Shown: positions 19,821-29,507 of the stretch, piece by piece | Position numbering within the stretch: position 1 is the stretch's first letter | How the letters are laid out: every line of letters starts with the position of its first letter | Source of the DNA: Actinomadura violacea | GTDB lineage: Bacteria; Actinomycetota; Actinomycetes; Streptosporangiales; Streptosporangiaceae | DNA length: 64,000 nt | Reading direction: 5' to 3' | NCBI RefSeq assembly: GCF_017573465.1 | Contig: NZ_JAGEPF010000003.1 | Coordinates: 310,001 to 374,000 of the forward strand | The notes under the pieces: generated by a model | What the model saw: only the letters and a program-made list of their open reading frames with translations | The model's database searches: none | What the model was told of the DNA's origin: nothing | Translations under genes and position numbers: made by a program

Positions 19821-21944
19821 TCACCCGGCCGCGGACGCGCCGGCCGACAGGTCGTACAGGGTGGTGCCGCCGACGGAGGCGGCGGTGAAGTTCGCGGCTA
19901 CCCATGCGCTGATCTTCTGGGCGTCGTCGCTGCCGCTGCCGCTGCCGCCGCGGCCCATCATGGTCCCGCCGCCGACGAAGTAGTGGATCTTCTTTTGGCG
20001 GACGAGCCGCTGGAACTTCGCGAGGGTCGGGGAGGGGTCGGTGCCGTTGAAGCCGCCGACCGCCATGACCGGCTCGCCGGTGGCGAGCTGGTAGCCGGCG
20101 GCGGTGTTGGACCCGACCGCCGCGGCGGCCCAGGTGTAGGACGCGGCGCCGGCCTTGAGCGCCGCGGTGACCTGCGCACTGGGCGTCCCGGCGTCCAGCA
20201 GCCCGCCGGCGCCGCCGGTGCCGCCGCCGGGGCGTCCGCCGCCGAACCCGCCCGGCGCTCCGCCGCGGACCGCGCCCTGCCCGTTGCCGTTCTGGCCGGT
20301 GAAGCCGCGGCCGGGGCCGCCGGCCATGCCGGGTCCGGGCTGCCCGCCGCCCTGTGGCGGGGCGAACCCCTGGCCCCGGTTCCAGCCGCCGCCGGGGCGG
20401 CCGGGCCCGCGTCCGCCGCCCGGGCCGCCGCGTCCGGGACCGAAGCCCCCGGACGTGCGGGGACCGGCGGTGACGATGGAGCCGGTGTGCGCGGTGCCGG
20501 CGGTGTCCACCGCGTACGCGGCGGGCCCGGCGAGCGACGCGGCTGCCGCGAGGACGAGCACGGCGGCCAGCAGCGGGCCGCGCAGCAGCCGGACGCCCGC
20601 CAGCGCGGCGGCCGCGACCAGACCGGCCGCGACGATCGCCGGGCCGAGCCAGGGGTGCCAGCCGGGACTGCGGCCCAGCAGCACGTACGCCCACACGGCG
20701 GTGACGGCGACCGACACCGACAGGAACGCGGCGCCCTCGGTGGTGCGGCGCCGTTCCCACAGCAGCGCGGCGCCGGCGCCGACGAGCGCGGCGATCGCGG
20801 GGGCGAGCGCGACGGTGTAGTACTCGTGGAAGATCCCCTGCATCTCGCTGAACACCGCGCCGGTCAGCAGCAGCCACCCGCCCCACACCAGCAGCGCGGC
20901 GCGGGCCGGGTCGGTGCGGGGCGCGCGGCGGGTGACCCACAGCCCGGCGGCCAGCAGGACCAGCGCGGCGGGCAGCAGCCAGGAGATCTGGCCGCCGATC
21001 GCGGCGCCGAACATCCGGCCGATCCCGGCGTCCTGGTTGAGGTTGCCCAGCCCGCCGGTCTCGTCGCCGTTGAGGCGGCCGATCCCGTTGTAGCCGAGCG
21101 CCAGTTCCAGGACGGAGTCGTGCTGGGATCCGCCGATGTAGGGGCGGAACGAGGTGGGCACCAGCGCGACGGCCAGCACCCACCAGCCCGCCGACGCGAT
21201 CAGCGCGGCGCCGGCGAGGACCAGCTGCCACAGCCGCCGCCGCACCGGCGCGGGCGCGGTGACCAGGTAGACCAGCGCGAACACCGGCACGACCAGGAAC
21301 GCCTGCAGCATCTTGGCCAGGAACCCGGTGCCGACGCACGCGGCCGCGGCCAGCAGCCAGCGGGTGCTCGCGTTCTCCTGCGCGCGGATCATCGCGTAGG
21401 CGCCTGCGGTCAGCAGCAGCACCAGCAGCGCGTCGGGGTTGTTGAACCGGAACATCAGCGCGGCGACCGGGGTGAGCGCGAGCGCCGCCCCGGCCAGCAG
21501 TCCCGCCCAGGCGGGGAACCGGCGCCGGACCGCCGCGTACACGGTCGCGACGGTCGCGACGCCCATCAGCGCCTGCGGGACCAGGATGCTCCAGGAGTTC
21601 ACCCCGAAGATCCGCGCGGCGATCTCCATCGGCCACAGCGCGGCGGGCGTCTTGTCGACGGTGATGGCGTTCGCGGCGTCGGAGGACCCGAAGAAGAACG
21701 CCTTCCAGCTGGTCGCGCCGGCCTGGACGGCGGCGGAGTAGAACGCGTTGGCCCAGCCGGACGCGCCGAGGCCCCACAGGTACAGCACGGCGGTCGCGGC
21801 GAGCAGGACGAGCAGGGCGGGCCGCGCCCACGCGGGGTCGGCGGCGGGTCCGCGCCACAGGCGGCGCAGGAGCCGGCGGGGACGGCCTCCCCACCCGCCC
21901 GGGGTGCGGTGGGCGGGCGGGGAGGCCTGGATCGTGGAGGTCAT
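19821..21944 (-). CDS. family 39 glycosyltransferase, membrane (mannosyltransferase/ArnT-like), copy a
   Basis: A 707-residue integral membrane enzyme with about 11-12 helices. The first extracytoplasmic loop GASGWANAFYSAAVQAGATSWKAFFFG and VDKTPAALWPMEIAARI carry the acidic and DK residues of GT39 polyprenyl-phosphate-sugar transferases. After the membrane part comes a low-complexity Gly/Pro/Arg linker of roughly 100 residues, then a soluble C-terminal domain ending near GTTLYDLSAG. It is paralogous to the next gene and last in an operon with GT2-GtrA. It probably transfers a lipid-linked sugar to a surface polymer. Confidence 0.87.
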   Translation of the reverse strand: MTSTIQASPPAHRTPGGWGGRPRRLLRRLWRGPAADPAWARPALLVLLAATAVLYLWGLGASGWANAFYSAAVQAGATSWKAFFFGSSDAANAITVDKTPAALWPMEIAARIFGVNSWSILVPQALMGVATVATVYAAVRRRFPAWAGLLAGAALALTPVAALMFRFNNPDALLVLLLTAGAYAMIRAQENASTRWLLAAAACVGTGFLAKMLQAFLVVPVFALVYLVTAPAPVRRRLWQLVLAGAALIASAGWWVLAVALVPTSFRPYIGGSQHDSVLELALGYNGIGRLNGDETGGLGNLNQDAGIGRMFGAAIGGQISWLLPAALVLLAAGLWVTRRAPRTDPARAALLVWGGWLLLTGAVFSEMQGIFHEYYTVALAPAIAALVGAGAALLWERRRTTEGAAFLSVSVAVTAVWAYVLLGRSPGWHPWLGPAIVAAGLVAAAALAGVRLLRGPLLAAVLVLAAAASLAGPAAYAVDTAGTAHTGSIVTAGPRTSGGFGPGRGGPGGGRGPGRPGGGWNRGQGFAPPQGGGQPGPGMAGGPGRGFTGQNGNGQGAVRGGAPGGFGGGRPGGGTGGAGGLLDAGTPSAQVTAALKAGAASYTWAAAAVGSNTAAGYQLATGEPVMAVGGFNGTDPSPTLAKFQRLVRQKKIHYFVGGGTMMGRGGSGSGSDDAQKISAWVAANFTAASVGGTTLYDLSAGASAAG

Positions 21945-21962
21945 CGGTGGATATCCCAGGGG

Positions 21963-24155
21963 TCAGCCCAGCTTGTACAGCTGGGCGCCGGTGGAGCCGG
22001 ACGACGAGGAGGTACCGGACGACGAGGAGCTGCCGGACGACGTGGTTCCGCCGTACTCGGCGCGCTTGACCAGGGTGCCGTTCTTCTGCACCCAGGCGGT
22101 GACGGACGCGTTCCCGCCGCCGGGGCCCATGCCGCCGCCGAGCAGGATGTAGCGCAGCTTGCCGTCCTTGACGTACTCCTGCAGTTTGGCGACGGTCATG
22201 GCGGGGTCGCTGCCGGTGAAGCCGCCCATCGCGATGACGGGCCGTCCGGTGCTGAGGATGATCGAGCTCGCGGACTGGGCGCTGGAGACCGCCAGCAGCC
22301 AGGTCGCGTCCCCCTGGTTCCTCTCCAGGTAGGTGATCATCTTGCTGTCGGCCTCGCCGCCGGGGCCGCCGCCGCCGAAGCCGCCGCGTGCGCCGCCGGG
22401 CCGCTGGGAGCGGTCGCCGCGCGTCCACGGCATCTGCCCGCCTCCGGGCCGGGCGTCCTGCCCCTGTCCGGCGGAGTTCTGCCCGCCGGGTGCGGCGCCG
22501 GGGAAGCCTTCGGGCATCTGCCCGCCGGGAGCACCGCCCGGGGCGCCGCCGGGCATCCGCCCGCCGGGGAAGCCGCCCCTGGCGCCGCCGGGCATGCCGC
22601 GCATCCCGCCAGGGCCGCCGAAGCCGGTGGACGGCCCGGCCTGCGGGTTGGTGCCGTTGGACGCGGTGGACGCGGCCGACACCGCGTACGCACCCGGCCC
22701 GGCCAGCGCCGCGACGACGGCGAACACCGCCCCGGCGACGGCCGCGCGGGTTCCGGCGCGGGGGACGAACCGTCCGAGCAGCAGCCCGGCGACCGCGAGG
22801 ACGGCCGCGGCGGCGATCGTCCAGCGCAGCCACGGATGCCAGGACGGGGTGCGGTTCAGCAGCGTGAACGCCCAGGCACCGGTCGCGGCGATCGCGACCG
22901 ACAGCACCAGCGGCCACACCCACGACCCGCGGGCGGCGCCCCGCCCCGCGCCGTACAGCAGCACGGCTCCGGCGCCGGTGAGCGCGGCGATCGCGGGGCC
23001 GAGCGCGGTGGTGTAGTAGGGGTGGAAGGTGCCTTCGGCGAAGCTGAAGATGACATAGTGGACGGCGAGCCAGCCGCCCCACAGCAGCAGCGCGGCGCGG
23101 GCGAGGTCGGTGCGGGGCCGCTTCCACAGCAGCACCAGGCACGCGGCCAGCGCGATGACGGCGAACGGGATCAGCCAGGAGATCTGGCCGCCGACGATGT
23201 CGTTGAACAGCCGTCCGGCGCCGGCCTGGCCGCCGAAGGAGGCGCCGCCTCCGCCGGGTCCGCCGCGTCCGCCGCCGGGGCCGTTGTTCTCGCCGAAGAC
23301 GCGGCCGAGGCCGTTGTAGCCGATGACCAGGTCCCAGACGGTGCCGTCGGTGCTGCCGCCGATGTAGGGGCGGCTGCGCGCGGGGACGGCGTCGACGATC
23401 AGCATCCACCACGCCGACGACACGGCCAGGGCGGCGCCGGCGGCGAGCAGGTGAAGCAGCCGCCGCACGATCGGGGGCCGCGCGGTGATCAGGTAGACCA
23501 GCGCGAAGGCGGGGACGACGAGGAACGCCTGCAGCATCTTGGTGTTGAAGCCGCAGCCGATCAGGAACGCCGACAGCAGCAGGGGTCGCAGCCGCCCGGT
23601 CTCGACGGCGCGCTGGCACGCCCATGCGGCGGCGACCAGCAGCAGCACCAGCAGGGTGTCGGGGTTGTTGTCGCGGTCGATCGCGACGGTGATCGGGGTG
23701 AGCGCCAGGACGGCGGCGGCGATGAGCGCGGCGGGGTGCCCGAACGCGCGGCGCACGGTGGCGTGCAGGATCGCGACGGCGGCGACGCCTTCGATGACCT
23801 GAGGGAGCAGCAGCGCCGGGGTGCCGAACCCGATGACGCGGGCGAGCAGCTCCTGGGCCCACAGCGCCATCGGCGGCTTGTCGACGGTGATGTAGTTGCC
23901 GGCGTCCAGGGAGCCGAAGAAGAACGCCTTCCAGCTCTGCGAGCCGCTCTTGACGGCGGCGGAGTAGTAGGAGTTGGCGTAGCCGCCGGAGGTCAGGTCC
24001 CAGGCGTACAGGGCGGCGGCGACGGCCAGTACCGCCCAGAGTGCGGGGCGGGACCAGGCGGGGTCGCCGGGGGCGCCGAGCAGGATCCGGCGGAGCCGCC
24101 CGTGGCGTTGCGGCGCGGCGGTGCGCGCGGCGGGCGCGGGGATCGTCTGTGCCAT
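21963..24155 (-). CDS. family 39 glycosyltransferase, membrane, copy b
   Basis: A 730-residue paralogue of copy a. YANSYYSAAVKSGSQSWKAFFFG and VDKPPMALWAQELLARV match GT39 catalytic loops; IDRDNNPDTLLVLLL is a further conserved loop. Another Gly/Met/Pro-rich linker precedes a soluble domain (SSIILSTGRPVIAMGGFTGSDP), and the end is Ser-rich. The ATG shares ATGA with the stop of the GT2-GtrA gene, and 18 bp separate it from copy a. Expected to use a polyprenyl-phosphate sugar made by the GT2 enzyme and flipped by GtrA. Confidence 0.87.
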   Translation of the reverse strand: MAQTIPAPAARTAAPQRHGRLRRILLGAPGDPAWSRPALWAVLAVAAALYAWDLTSGGYANSYYSAAVKSGSQSWKAFFFGSLDAGNYITVDKPPMALWAQELLARVIGFGTPALLLPQVIEGVAAVAILHATVRRAFGHPAALIAAAVLALTPITVAIDRDNNPDTLLVLLLVAAAWACQRAVETGRLRPLLLSAFLIGCGFNTKMLQAFLVVPAFALVYLITARPPIVRRLLHLLAAGAALAVSSAWWMLIVDAVPARSRPYIGGSTDGTVWDLVIGYNGLGRVFGENNGPGGGRGGPGGGGASFGGQAGAGRLFNDIVGGQISWLIPFAVIALAACLVLLWKRPRTDLARAALLLWGGWLAVHYVIFSFAEGTFHPYYTTALGPAIAALTGAGAVLLYGAGRGAARGSWVWPLVLSVAIAATGAWAFTLLNRTPSWHPWLRWTIAAAAVLAVAGLLLGRFVPRAGTRAAVAGAVFAVVAALAGPGAYAVSAASTASNGTNPQAGPSTGFGGPGGMRGMPGGARGGFPGGRMPGGAPGGAPGGQMPEGFPGAAPGGQNSAGQGQDARPGGGQMPWTRGDRSQRPGGARGGFGGGGPGGEADSKMITYLERNQGDATWLLAVSSAQSASSIILSTGRPVIAMGGFTGSDPAMTVAKLQEYVKDGKLRYILLGGGMGPGGGNASVTAWVQKNGTLVKRAEYGGTTSSGSSSSSGTSSSSGSTGAQLYKLG

Positions 24156-25489
24156 CAGCGGGTTCCTCCGGTCTCCTCGGCGGCCGGCGCGCGGCCGTCC
24201 CCGGAGATCGTGTCGCCGGTGCGGGTGCCGGGGGCGTGCGTGCGGTCCCCGAGGCGGCGGGGGTGGAAGATCCAGGCGCGCATCAGCAGGAACCGCACCA
24301 GGGTGGCGACGGCGTTGGCGGCGATGAGCGCTCCGACCTCGACGGCGCGGGACGCACCTGGCGCGGCGGCGTGCAGCAGCGCCAGACCGCCGGTGGACAG
24401 GGCGAGGCCGAGCAGGAACGCGGCGCCGCCTTCGAGCTGCTGGCGCAGGGCGCGGCGGGTGCCGGTGACGCCGAAGGTGAAGCGGCGGTTGGCGGCGGTG
24501 TTGGCGATGGTGGTGACCACCAGCGACAGCGCGTTCGCCCACAGCGGGCCCATCGCGAGCCGCAGCAGCACGAACAGGATGAGCTGCGCGACGGTGCTGA
24601 CGGCGCCGATGACGGCGAAGGCGGGCAGCTGCCGCGCCATCCCGGCGGGCAGGTCCGCGGCGCCGGCGGCGGCGGGTGTGCGGCGTCGGCCGACGGGGGC
24701 GCGGAACGCGCCGGTGAGCATGCGGCGCGCGACGCGGGCCATGCCGCGCAGGTCGTCGCGGGCGGTGCGGACGACGTCGACGCGGGAGTCGGGGTCGTCG
24801 ATCCAGTCGACGGGGACCTCGTGGATGCGCAGCCCGTTGCGTTCGGCGAGCAGCAGCAGCTCGGTGTCGAAGAACCACTCCTCGTCCTCCACCGACGGCA
24901 GCAGCGCCTGCACGATCTCGGTGCGGGCGGCCTTGAAACCGCACTGGGCGTCGGAGAAGCGGGCGGCGAGGGCGGTGCGCAGCAGCAGGTTGTAGCAGCG
25001 GGAGATGACCTCGCGGCGGGGGCCGCGCACGACGGCGGACCCGCGGGTGAGCCGCGACCCGATCGCCAGGTCGCTGTGCCCGGAGATCAGCGGCGCGACC
25101 AGCGGCAGGAACGCGTCCAGGTCGGTGGACAGGTCCACGTCCATGTAGGCGACGACGTCGGCGTCGCTGGTGCCCCACACGTGCCGCAGGGCCCGGCCGC
25201 GTCCCTTCAGGTCCAGGTGGACGGCGTGGACGCGGTCCAGCGCCGCCGTCAGTTCCTGCGCGACCCGCCAGGTGCCGTCGGTGCTGGCGTTGTCGGCGAC
25301 GGTGATGCGGAACGGGTAGGGGAAGGTGTCGGCGAGGTAGGCGTGCAGCCTGCGCACGCTGGCGGCCAGGACGCGTTCCTCGTTGTAGACGGGGACGACC
25401 ACCTCGACCAGCCCGCCCCGCCCGCCGTGGTCGTGCGCGGGCGGGGGCGGCCCGGCGGGCGTGCCCCGTTCGGTGACAAGGTGACTCAT
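24155..25489 (-). CDS. bifunctional GT2 glycosyltransferase-GtrA protein
   Basis: A 444-residue fusion. Residues ~25-260 are a polyprenyl-phosphate glycosyltransferase domain (VVVPVYNEERVL, DNASTDGTWR, YMDVDLSTDL). Residues ~290-420 are a four-helix GtrA domain (FAVIGAVSTVAQLILFVLLR and LVRFLLMRAWIF), which flips undecaprenyl-linked sugars. The fusion couples synthesis and flipping of the donor for the two GT39 enzymes. Ninety bp separate it from the kinase gene upstream. Confidence 0.92.
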   Translation of the reverse strand: MSHLVTERGTPAGPPPPAHDHGGRGGLVEVVVPVYNEERVLAASVRRLHAYLADTFPYPFRITVADNASTDGTWRVAQELTAALDRVHAVHLDLKGRGRALRHVWGTSDADVVAYMDVDLSTDLDAFLPLVAPLISGHSDLAIGSRLTRGSAVVRGPRREVISRCYNLLLRTALAARFSDAQCGFKAARTEIVQALLPSVEDEEWFFDTELLLLAERNGLRIHEVPVDWIDDPDSRVDVVRTARDDLRGMARVARRMLTGAFRAPVGRRRTPAAAGAADLPAGMARQLPAFAVIGAVSTVAQLILFVLLRLAMGPLWANALSLVVTTIANTAANRRFTFGVTGTRRALRQQLEGGAAFLLGLALSTGGLALLHAAAPGASRAVEVGALIAANAVATLVRFLLMRAWIFHPRRLGDRTHAPGTRTGDTISGDGRAPAAEETGGTR

Positions 25490-25579
25490 GGGACCGAGGT
25501 TCGGGCGCGGGTGTGGGAAGGCCCTGAGCCGTTGATTAACGCGGTATGAGAAACCGGGTCCGGTCGCGGCGCGGCGGGT

Positions 25580-27103
25580 TCAGTCGCGGGGCGCGGCGGT
25601 GCCGGGGAGGCGGACGCGGGCCAGGGCGCCGCCGCCTTCGGCGGGTTCGAGGTCGACGCTGCCGCCCATCTCGCCGACGACGCGGGCGACGATCGACAGG
25701 CCGAGCCCGGAGCCGGGCAGGCTGCGCGCCGACGGCGACCGCCAGAACCGTTCGAACACGTGCGGCAGGTCGGCGGCGGGGATGCCTGGCCCGTGGTCGC
25801 GGACGGTCAGCTCCCCGGCGGTGAGCCGGACGGTAACGGTCCCGGCGGGCGGGGAGAACTTCACGGCGTTGTCCAGCAGGTTCACCACGGCGCGTTCGAG
25901 GGAGGCGGGGTCGCCCTGCACGTACCAGGGCTCGGTGCCGGCCTGGACGGTCAGGCCGGGGCCGCGGAGCCGGGCGCGCTGGACGGCGCGGTCGACGACG
26001 TCGTGCAGCGCGACGGTCTGGTGGACGGGTTCGGCGTCGTCGGGGCGGGCGAGCTCCAGCAGGTCCCCGACCAGGCTGGACAGCTCCTGCATCTGCGCCT
26101 TGACGCTGACGAGCAGGTTGTGGCGGGCGGCGGCGGGCAGGTCGCGTCCGGTGGCCTCGGCGCGCAGCAGCAGGTCGATGTTGGTGCGCAGGCTGGTCAG
26201 CGGGGTGCGAAGCTCGTGGCCGGCGTCGGCGATGAGCTGCTGCTGGCGTTCGCGGGACGCGGCGAGCGCACCGGTCATGGCGTTGAAGGAGCGGCTGAGC
26301 CGGGCGATCTCGTCGGTGCCCTCGGCGGGGATGCGGGTGCCGAGGTCCTCGGTGCGGGCGATGTGCTCGACCGCGCCGGTCAGCTCGTCGACGGGCCGCA
26401 GCGACGCGCGGGCGATCATGAGGCCGGCGCCGGCCGACACCAGCACGCCGAGGGCGGTGACGGCGACCAGCAGCAGCGCGAGGTTGTCCAGCGGCCCTTC
26501 GACCTCGTCCAGGGAGATCGCGACCGACACCGCGAAGGTGCCGCCGGCGGCCTGCACGGGGTAGGTGAGGATCCGCACGTCCTCGCTCTTGCCGCTCGCG
26601 TTGACGCCGGTGCCGTCGTGCAGCGCGCGGGTGCTGTCGCCGCGGGCGACCGCGGCGTCGGCGGCGGTGACCTTCAGCGACCCGGCGTCGGGGACGGTGC
26701 AGGCGCGGCCCTGCGCGTCGACGACCTGGGTGATCTCGTAGGGGCCGGGCAGGTGGCCGTCGGTGCCGCTGCTGGTGGGTGCGGACCGGCAGTACCGCAG
26801 CGCCTCCTGCAGTTCGGGCAGCATCCGCTGCAGGCGGCCCGGGGCGCCGGGGCCTCCGGGCCCGCCGGGGCCGGGCGGCCCGGCGGTGAACGCGCCGAGG
26901 CGCCGGTCCAGCTCGTGGTACAGCTGGTTGCGGGTGAGGTACCAACCGGCGGCGGCGCACACGGCGACGGCGAGCGCGACGGCGGTGGCGGTGAGCAGCG
27001 CCATCCGGGCGCGCAAGGTGAGTCGCCGTGTCATCCGGAACCGCCGCGCCGCCTGCGGGCGCTCGGGCGCGCGCGCGTCGCCGGGGCGCCGCCCGGCGGT
27101 CAC
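25580..27103 (-). CDS. HAMP sensor histidine kinase (MprB-like)
   Basis: A 507-residue kinase: TM1 around [23 protein letters not shown], an extracytoplasmic domain with a Pro/Gly-rich stretch, TM2 near [24 protein letters not shown], phospho-acceptor helix [19 protein letters not shown] box [10 protein letters not shown] boxes VRDHGPGIP and GSGLGLSIV. The GTG at 27103 overlaps the response regulator stop (GTGA); ATG 27034 is a reasonable alternative. It probably senses envelope stress and controls the downstream glycosyltransferases. Confidence 0.92.
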   Translation of the reverse strand: MTAGRRPGDARAPERPQAARRFRMTRRLTLRARMALLTATAVALAVAVCAAAGWYLTRNQLYHELDRRLGAFTAGPPGPGGPGGPGAPGRLQRMLPELQEALRYCRSAPTSSGTDGHLPGPYEITQVVDAQGRACTVPDAGSLKVTAADAAVARGDSTRALHDGTGVNASGKSEDVRILTYPVQAAGGTFAVSVAISLDEVEGPLDNLALLLVAVTALGVLVSAGAGLMIARASLRPVDELTGAVEHIARTEDLGTRIPAEGTDEIARLSRSFNAMTGALAASRERQQQLIADAGHELRTPLTSLRTNIDLLLRAEATGRDLPAAARHNLLVSVKAQMQELSSLVGDLLELARPDDAEPVHQTVALHDVVDRAVQRARLRGPGLTVQAGTEPWYVQGDPASLERAVVNLLDNAVKFSPPAGTVTVRLTAGELTVRDHGPGIPAADLPHVFERFWRSPSARSLPGSGLGLSIVARVVGEMGGSVDLEPAEGGGALARVRLPGTAAPRD

Positions 27104-27837
27104 GGGGACGCCGCCGTCCGCAGGACGTATCCGACGCCGCGGACGGTGTGCACCAGGCGCGGCATCCCGCCGGCCTCGGTCTTGCGCCGCAGGTACATCA
27201 CGTACACGTCGAGGGAGTTGGAGGCGGGTTCGAAGTCGAAGCCCCAGACGGTCTCCAGGATCTGCTCGCGGGTGAGGACCTGGCGGGGGTGGGTGAGGAA
27301 CATCTCCAGCAGCATGTACTCGGTGCGGGTGAGGGCGAGGGGACGGCCTCCGCGGGCGACCTCGCGGGTGAGGGTGTCCATCCGCAGGTCGTCGAAGGCC
27401 AGGACGTCGTCGCGGCGGGCGCCGGCGGCGGTGTCGGCGTTGATCGCGGTGCGGCGCAGCAGGGCGCGGACGCGGGCGAGCAGCTCGTCGAGCTCGAAGG
27501 GCTTGGCGAGGTAGTCGTCGGCGCCGGCGTCCAGGCCGGTGACGCGGTCGCCGACCATGTCGCGGGCGGTGAGCATCAGCACCGGCATGGTGGCGCCGGC
27601 GGCGCGCAGCCGGCGGCAGGTGGTGAGGCCGTCCATGCGGGGCATCAGCACGTCCAGCACGACCAGGTCGGGGCGGTCGGCCTCGACGCGTTCCAGGGCG
27701 GTGACGCCGTCGGCGGCCTCGGCGACCCGGTAGCCCTCGAACTGCAGGCTGCTGGACAGCGACTCGCGGACGGCGGGCTCGTCGTCGACGATCAGTATCC
27801 GGGCGGCGGGCGCCGCCTGCGGGGTGCCGGGCTCCAT
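27100..27837 (-). CDS. OmpR/MprA-type response regulator
   Basis: About 245 residues. Receiver domain: [13 protein letters not shown], phospho-acceptor in [12 protein letters not shown], conserved Thr/Ala-Arg region LMLTARD, Lys in [14 protein letters not shown]. Winged-helix effector: [26 protein letters not shown] and [14 protein letters not shown]. The ATG at 27837 is used; an in-frame GTG lies two codons upstream. First gene of the RR-HK-GT2/GtrA-GT39-GT39 series. Confidence 0.93.
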   Translation of the reverse strand: MEPGTPQAAPAARILIVDDEPAVRESLSSSLQFEGYRVAEAADGVTALERVEADRPDLVVLDVLMPRMDGLTTCRRLRAAGATMPVLMLTARDMVGDRVTGLDAGADDYLAKPFELDELLARVRALLRRTAINADTAAGARRDDVLAFDDLRMDTLTREVARGGRPLALTRTEYMLLEMFLTHPRQVLTREQILETVWGFDFEPASNSLDVYVMYLRRKTEAGGMPRLVHTVRGVGYVLRTAASP

Positions 27838-27897
27838 GTACACACGGTAAACACCGCCGGTGGGGGGCCGGTCCGGCGGCCGGGGTTTCTCATGGAT

Positions 27898-27914
27898 CTT
27901 TCAGAAAGTTCTGA
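27898..27914. promoter_or_regulatory. overlapping inverted repeats upstream of the response regulator
   Basis: CTTTC-A-GAAAG (27898-27908) overlaps TCAGAA-AG-TTCTGA (27901-27914), 60-75 bp upstream of the start. Likely a regulator site, possibly for autoregulation by the response regulator. Confidence 0.45.
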
Positions 27915-27922
27915 GGGGGCGT

Positions 27923-29173
27923 TCAGCGGGGCGGGGCGCCGCCGACGTCGTCGGTGACATCCGCCCAGGCGTCCCCGCCCGCCGCGGGTTCGGCGGTGGC
28001 GCGGACGACGACGGGCCCGGGCGCGGGCCGGGCGGCGGTGCGCGCGGGAGGCCGGGCGGCGGTGGTCCAGGTGGTGCGGGCCACGTCGACGACGACGTCG
28101 CGGGCGACGTCCAGGACCATGTCGCGCAGCACGTCCTTCATCGCGAGCTTGAGGGCTTCGCGGAGCAGTTCGGCCATCACCGCCTCGATCGCGGCGGTGG
28201 CGGCCTGCGCGGCGGCGCGGACGGCCAGGTCGCGGGCGGTGCGGGCGAACGCGCCGCCCGCGGCGGCGGCCAGCAGCCCGCCGGCGGAGCGGGCGGCGTC
28301 GCGGGCGCCGGTGCGTTCGGCCAGGTCGCGGCCGGCGCCGACGGCGGCGCCCGCGATCGGGGTGAGCTCGGCGGCGATCGCGGTGATCTCGGCGGAGCTT
28401 CGGGCGCGGTCGCGCAGCGCGGCGGCCAGGTCCCGGGCGGTCTCGCGGGCCGTCTCGCGGACGACGCGTCCGACGATGTCGCGGCCGGCGAGCAGCGCGG
28501 CGTCGACGGCCGCGTCGGCGACGGCGTCGATCGCGGCGTCCACGACGGCGCGGGTGGCGGCCTGCACGGCGGGTGAGGCGGCGGCGGTGGTCATGGTGCG
28601 GCCCGCCATGTCCAGGGCGGTGGCGGTGGCGGCGCGGGTCAGGGGGTGGCGGGCGGCGAGGCGGCGCGCGGCGACGGCCATGGGGTGCTGGGCGGCCTGC
28701 TCGGCGAGGGTCATCGCGGCGGTGGCGGCCTCGACGGCGGGCGCGGTGGCGGGGTTGGCCTCGGCGGCGGCGCGGGCCTCCCGCACGGCCTTCTCCGCGG
28801 CGGCCGACGCTGCCTTGACGGCGGTGTCGCGGGCGGCCTTCTCCACGGCGCGCATCACCGGGGTGCCGGCCATCTGCTCGACGATGCGGGCGGCGGCGAG
28901 GGACGCGGCGTCGCGGGCGGCGTGCCGGACGGGTCCGCTGACGGTGGTGGCGAGGCGGGCGGCGCCTCCGGCGACGGGCGCGAGGCCGTCCCACAGCTCT
29001 TCGAGCCGTTCGGCGGCGGCCTGGTCGGCGCGCTCGGCGAGGCGCCGCTGCCGGTCGCGGTCGCGTTCCCGGGCACGTTCCGAAGCACGTCCGGGGTCGC
29101 GGTCGGGGCCGCTTTCCCGGTCGCGCGGCCGTTCGTCCCGCCGGTCCCTTTCGTCCACGGTCACGCCCCCCAT
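27923..29173 (-). CDS. alanine-rich helical protein of unknown function
   Basis: About 416 residues, not recognised. A charged Arg/Asp/Glu N-terminus (residues 1-60) is followed by some 300 residues of Ala/Arg/Val-rich amphipathic helix with recurring AARDAA, AATAA and RETARETARDLA patterns, reminiscent of apolipoprotein- or phasin-like surfaces. Near the end, LKLAMKDVLRDMVLDVARDVVVDVA is a strong amphipathic helix, before a Pro/Ala tail. No signal peptide or clear membrane helix. ATG 29173 is chosen where similarity to a coding pattern begins. Could coat lipid, storage granules or nucleoid DNA; this is speculation. Confidence 0.6.
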   Translation of the reverse strand: MGGVTVDERDRRDERPRDRESGPDRDPGRASERARERDRDRQRRLAERADQAAAERLEELWDGLAPVAGGAARLATTVSGPVRHAARDAASLAAARIVEQMAGTPVMRAVEKAARDTAVKAASAAAEKAVREARAAAEANPATAPAVEAATAAMTLAEQAAQHPMAVAARRLAARHPLTRAATATALDMAGRTMTTAAASPAVQAATRAVVDAAIDAVADAAVDAALLAGRDIVGRVVRETARETARDLAAALRDRARSSAEITAIAAELTPIAGAAVGAGRDLAERTGARDAARSAGGLLAAAAGGAFARTARDLAVRAAAQAATAAIEAVMAELLREALKLAMKDVLRDMVLDVARDVVVDVARTTWTTAARPPARTAARPAPGPVVVRATAEPAAGGDAWADVTDDVGGAPPR

Positions 29174-29322
29174 CACGGTCCGCCGCCTGAAATCACCATA
29201 CTTTCCGTTTACCCAAACCACTCCCCTTCGCCCGGACCTCCCCTTCGCGGCGGCCGCGGGGCGGCGGCGCGGCGCGAGGGGGCGCGCCGTTAATCGGGTG
29301 GCCCGGGTGCGGGGCGGGCGGC

Positions 29323-29328
29323 TAGAGT
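29323..29328 (+). promoter_or_regulatory. -10 element for the rsgA leader region
   Basis: TAGAGT fits TANNNT and would start transcription near 29335, giving a leader of about 155 nt before rsgA. From 29174 to here I see only the Ala-rich gene's promoter region and no gene. Confidence 0.4.
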
Positions 29329-29360
29329 GGGCGCCGGAACCGAAAGGGGGGTGAGGTCGC

Positions 29361-29429
29361 ATGGCCGTCGTTGCGGTCGCTGCTGCGCGCAGCAGCCAGA
29401 TCGTCCTCATCTCCCGGGCCTCCGGCTGA
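29361..29429 (+). CDS. 22-codon upstream ORF (possible leader peptide) of rsgA
   Basis: An ATG with GGTGAGG 4 nt upstream opens a 22-residue frame beginning MAVVAVAAARSSQIVLIS and stopping at TGA 29427. It is too short for normal gene calling. It is followed 17 nt later by a hairpin and is out of frame with rsgA. The Val/Ala- and Ser-rich sequence shows no obvious single-amino-acid run. It may be an attenuation or translation-coupling peptide; coding is inferred from the ribosome site only. Confidence 0.45.
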   Translation: MAVVAVAAARSSQIVLISRASG

Positions 29430-29445
29430 CCCCGGTCCGCTTCGT

Positions 29446-29507
29446 CCGGCGCGCTCGCCGGGGCCCCTTCATCCAAAGGGTTCCATTCCGTTGTCTTCTT
29501 TCAACGG
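29446..29507 (+). promoter_or_regulatory. two hairpins between the uORF and rsgA start
   Basis: CCGGCG-CGCT-CGCCGG (29446-29461) is followed by CCGTTG-N8-CAACGG (29488-29507). The second stem contains the proposed TTG start codon of rsgA, so folding would mask initiation. Confidence 0.5.

Noticed and set aside
19743..24995. A 1750-codon open frame on the plus strand over the GT39 region
   Set aside because: It is antisense to three clear membrane glycosyltransferase genes, is pure Gly/Ala/Arg low complexity and reflects GC-driven lack of stop codons.
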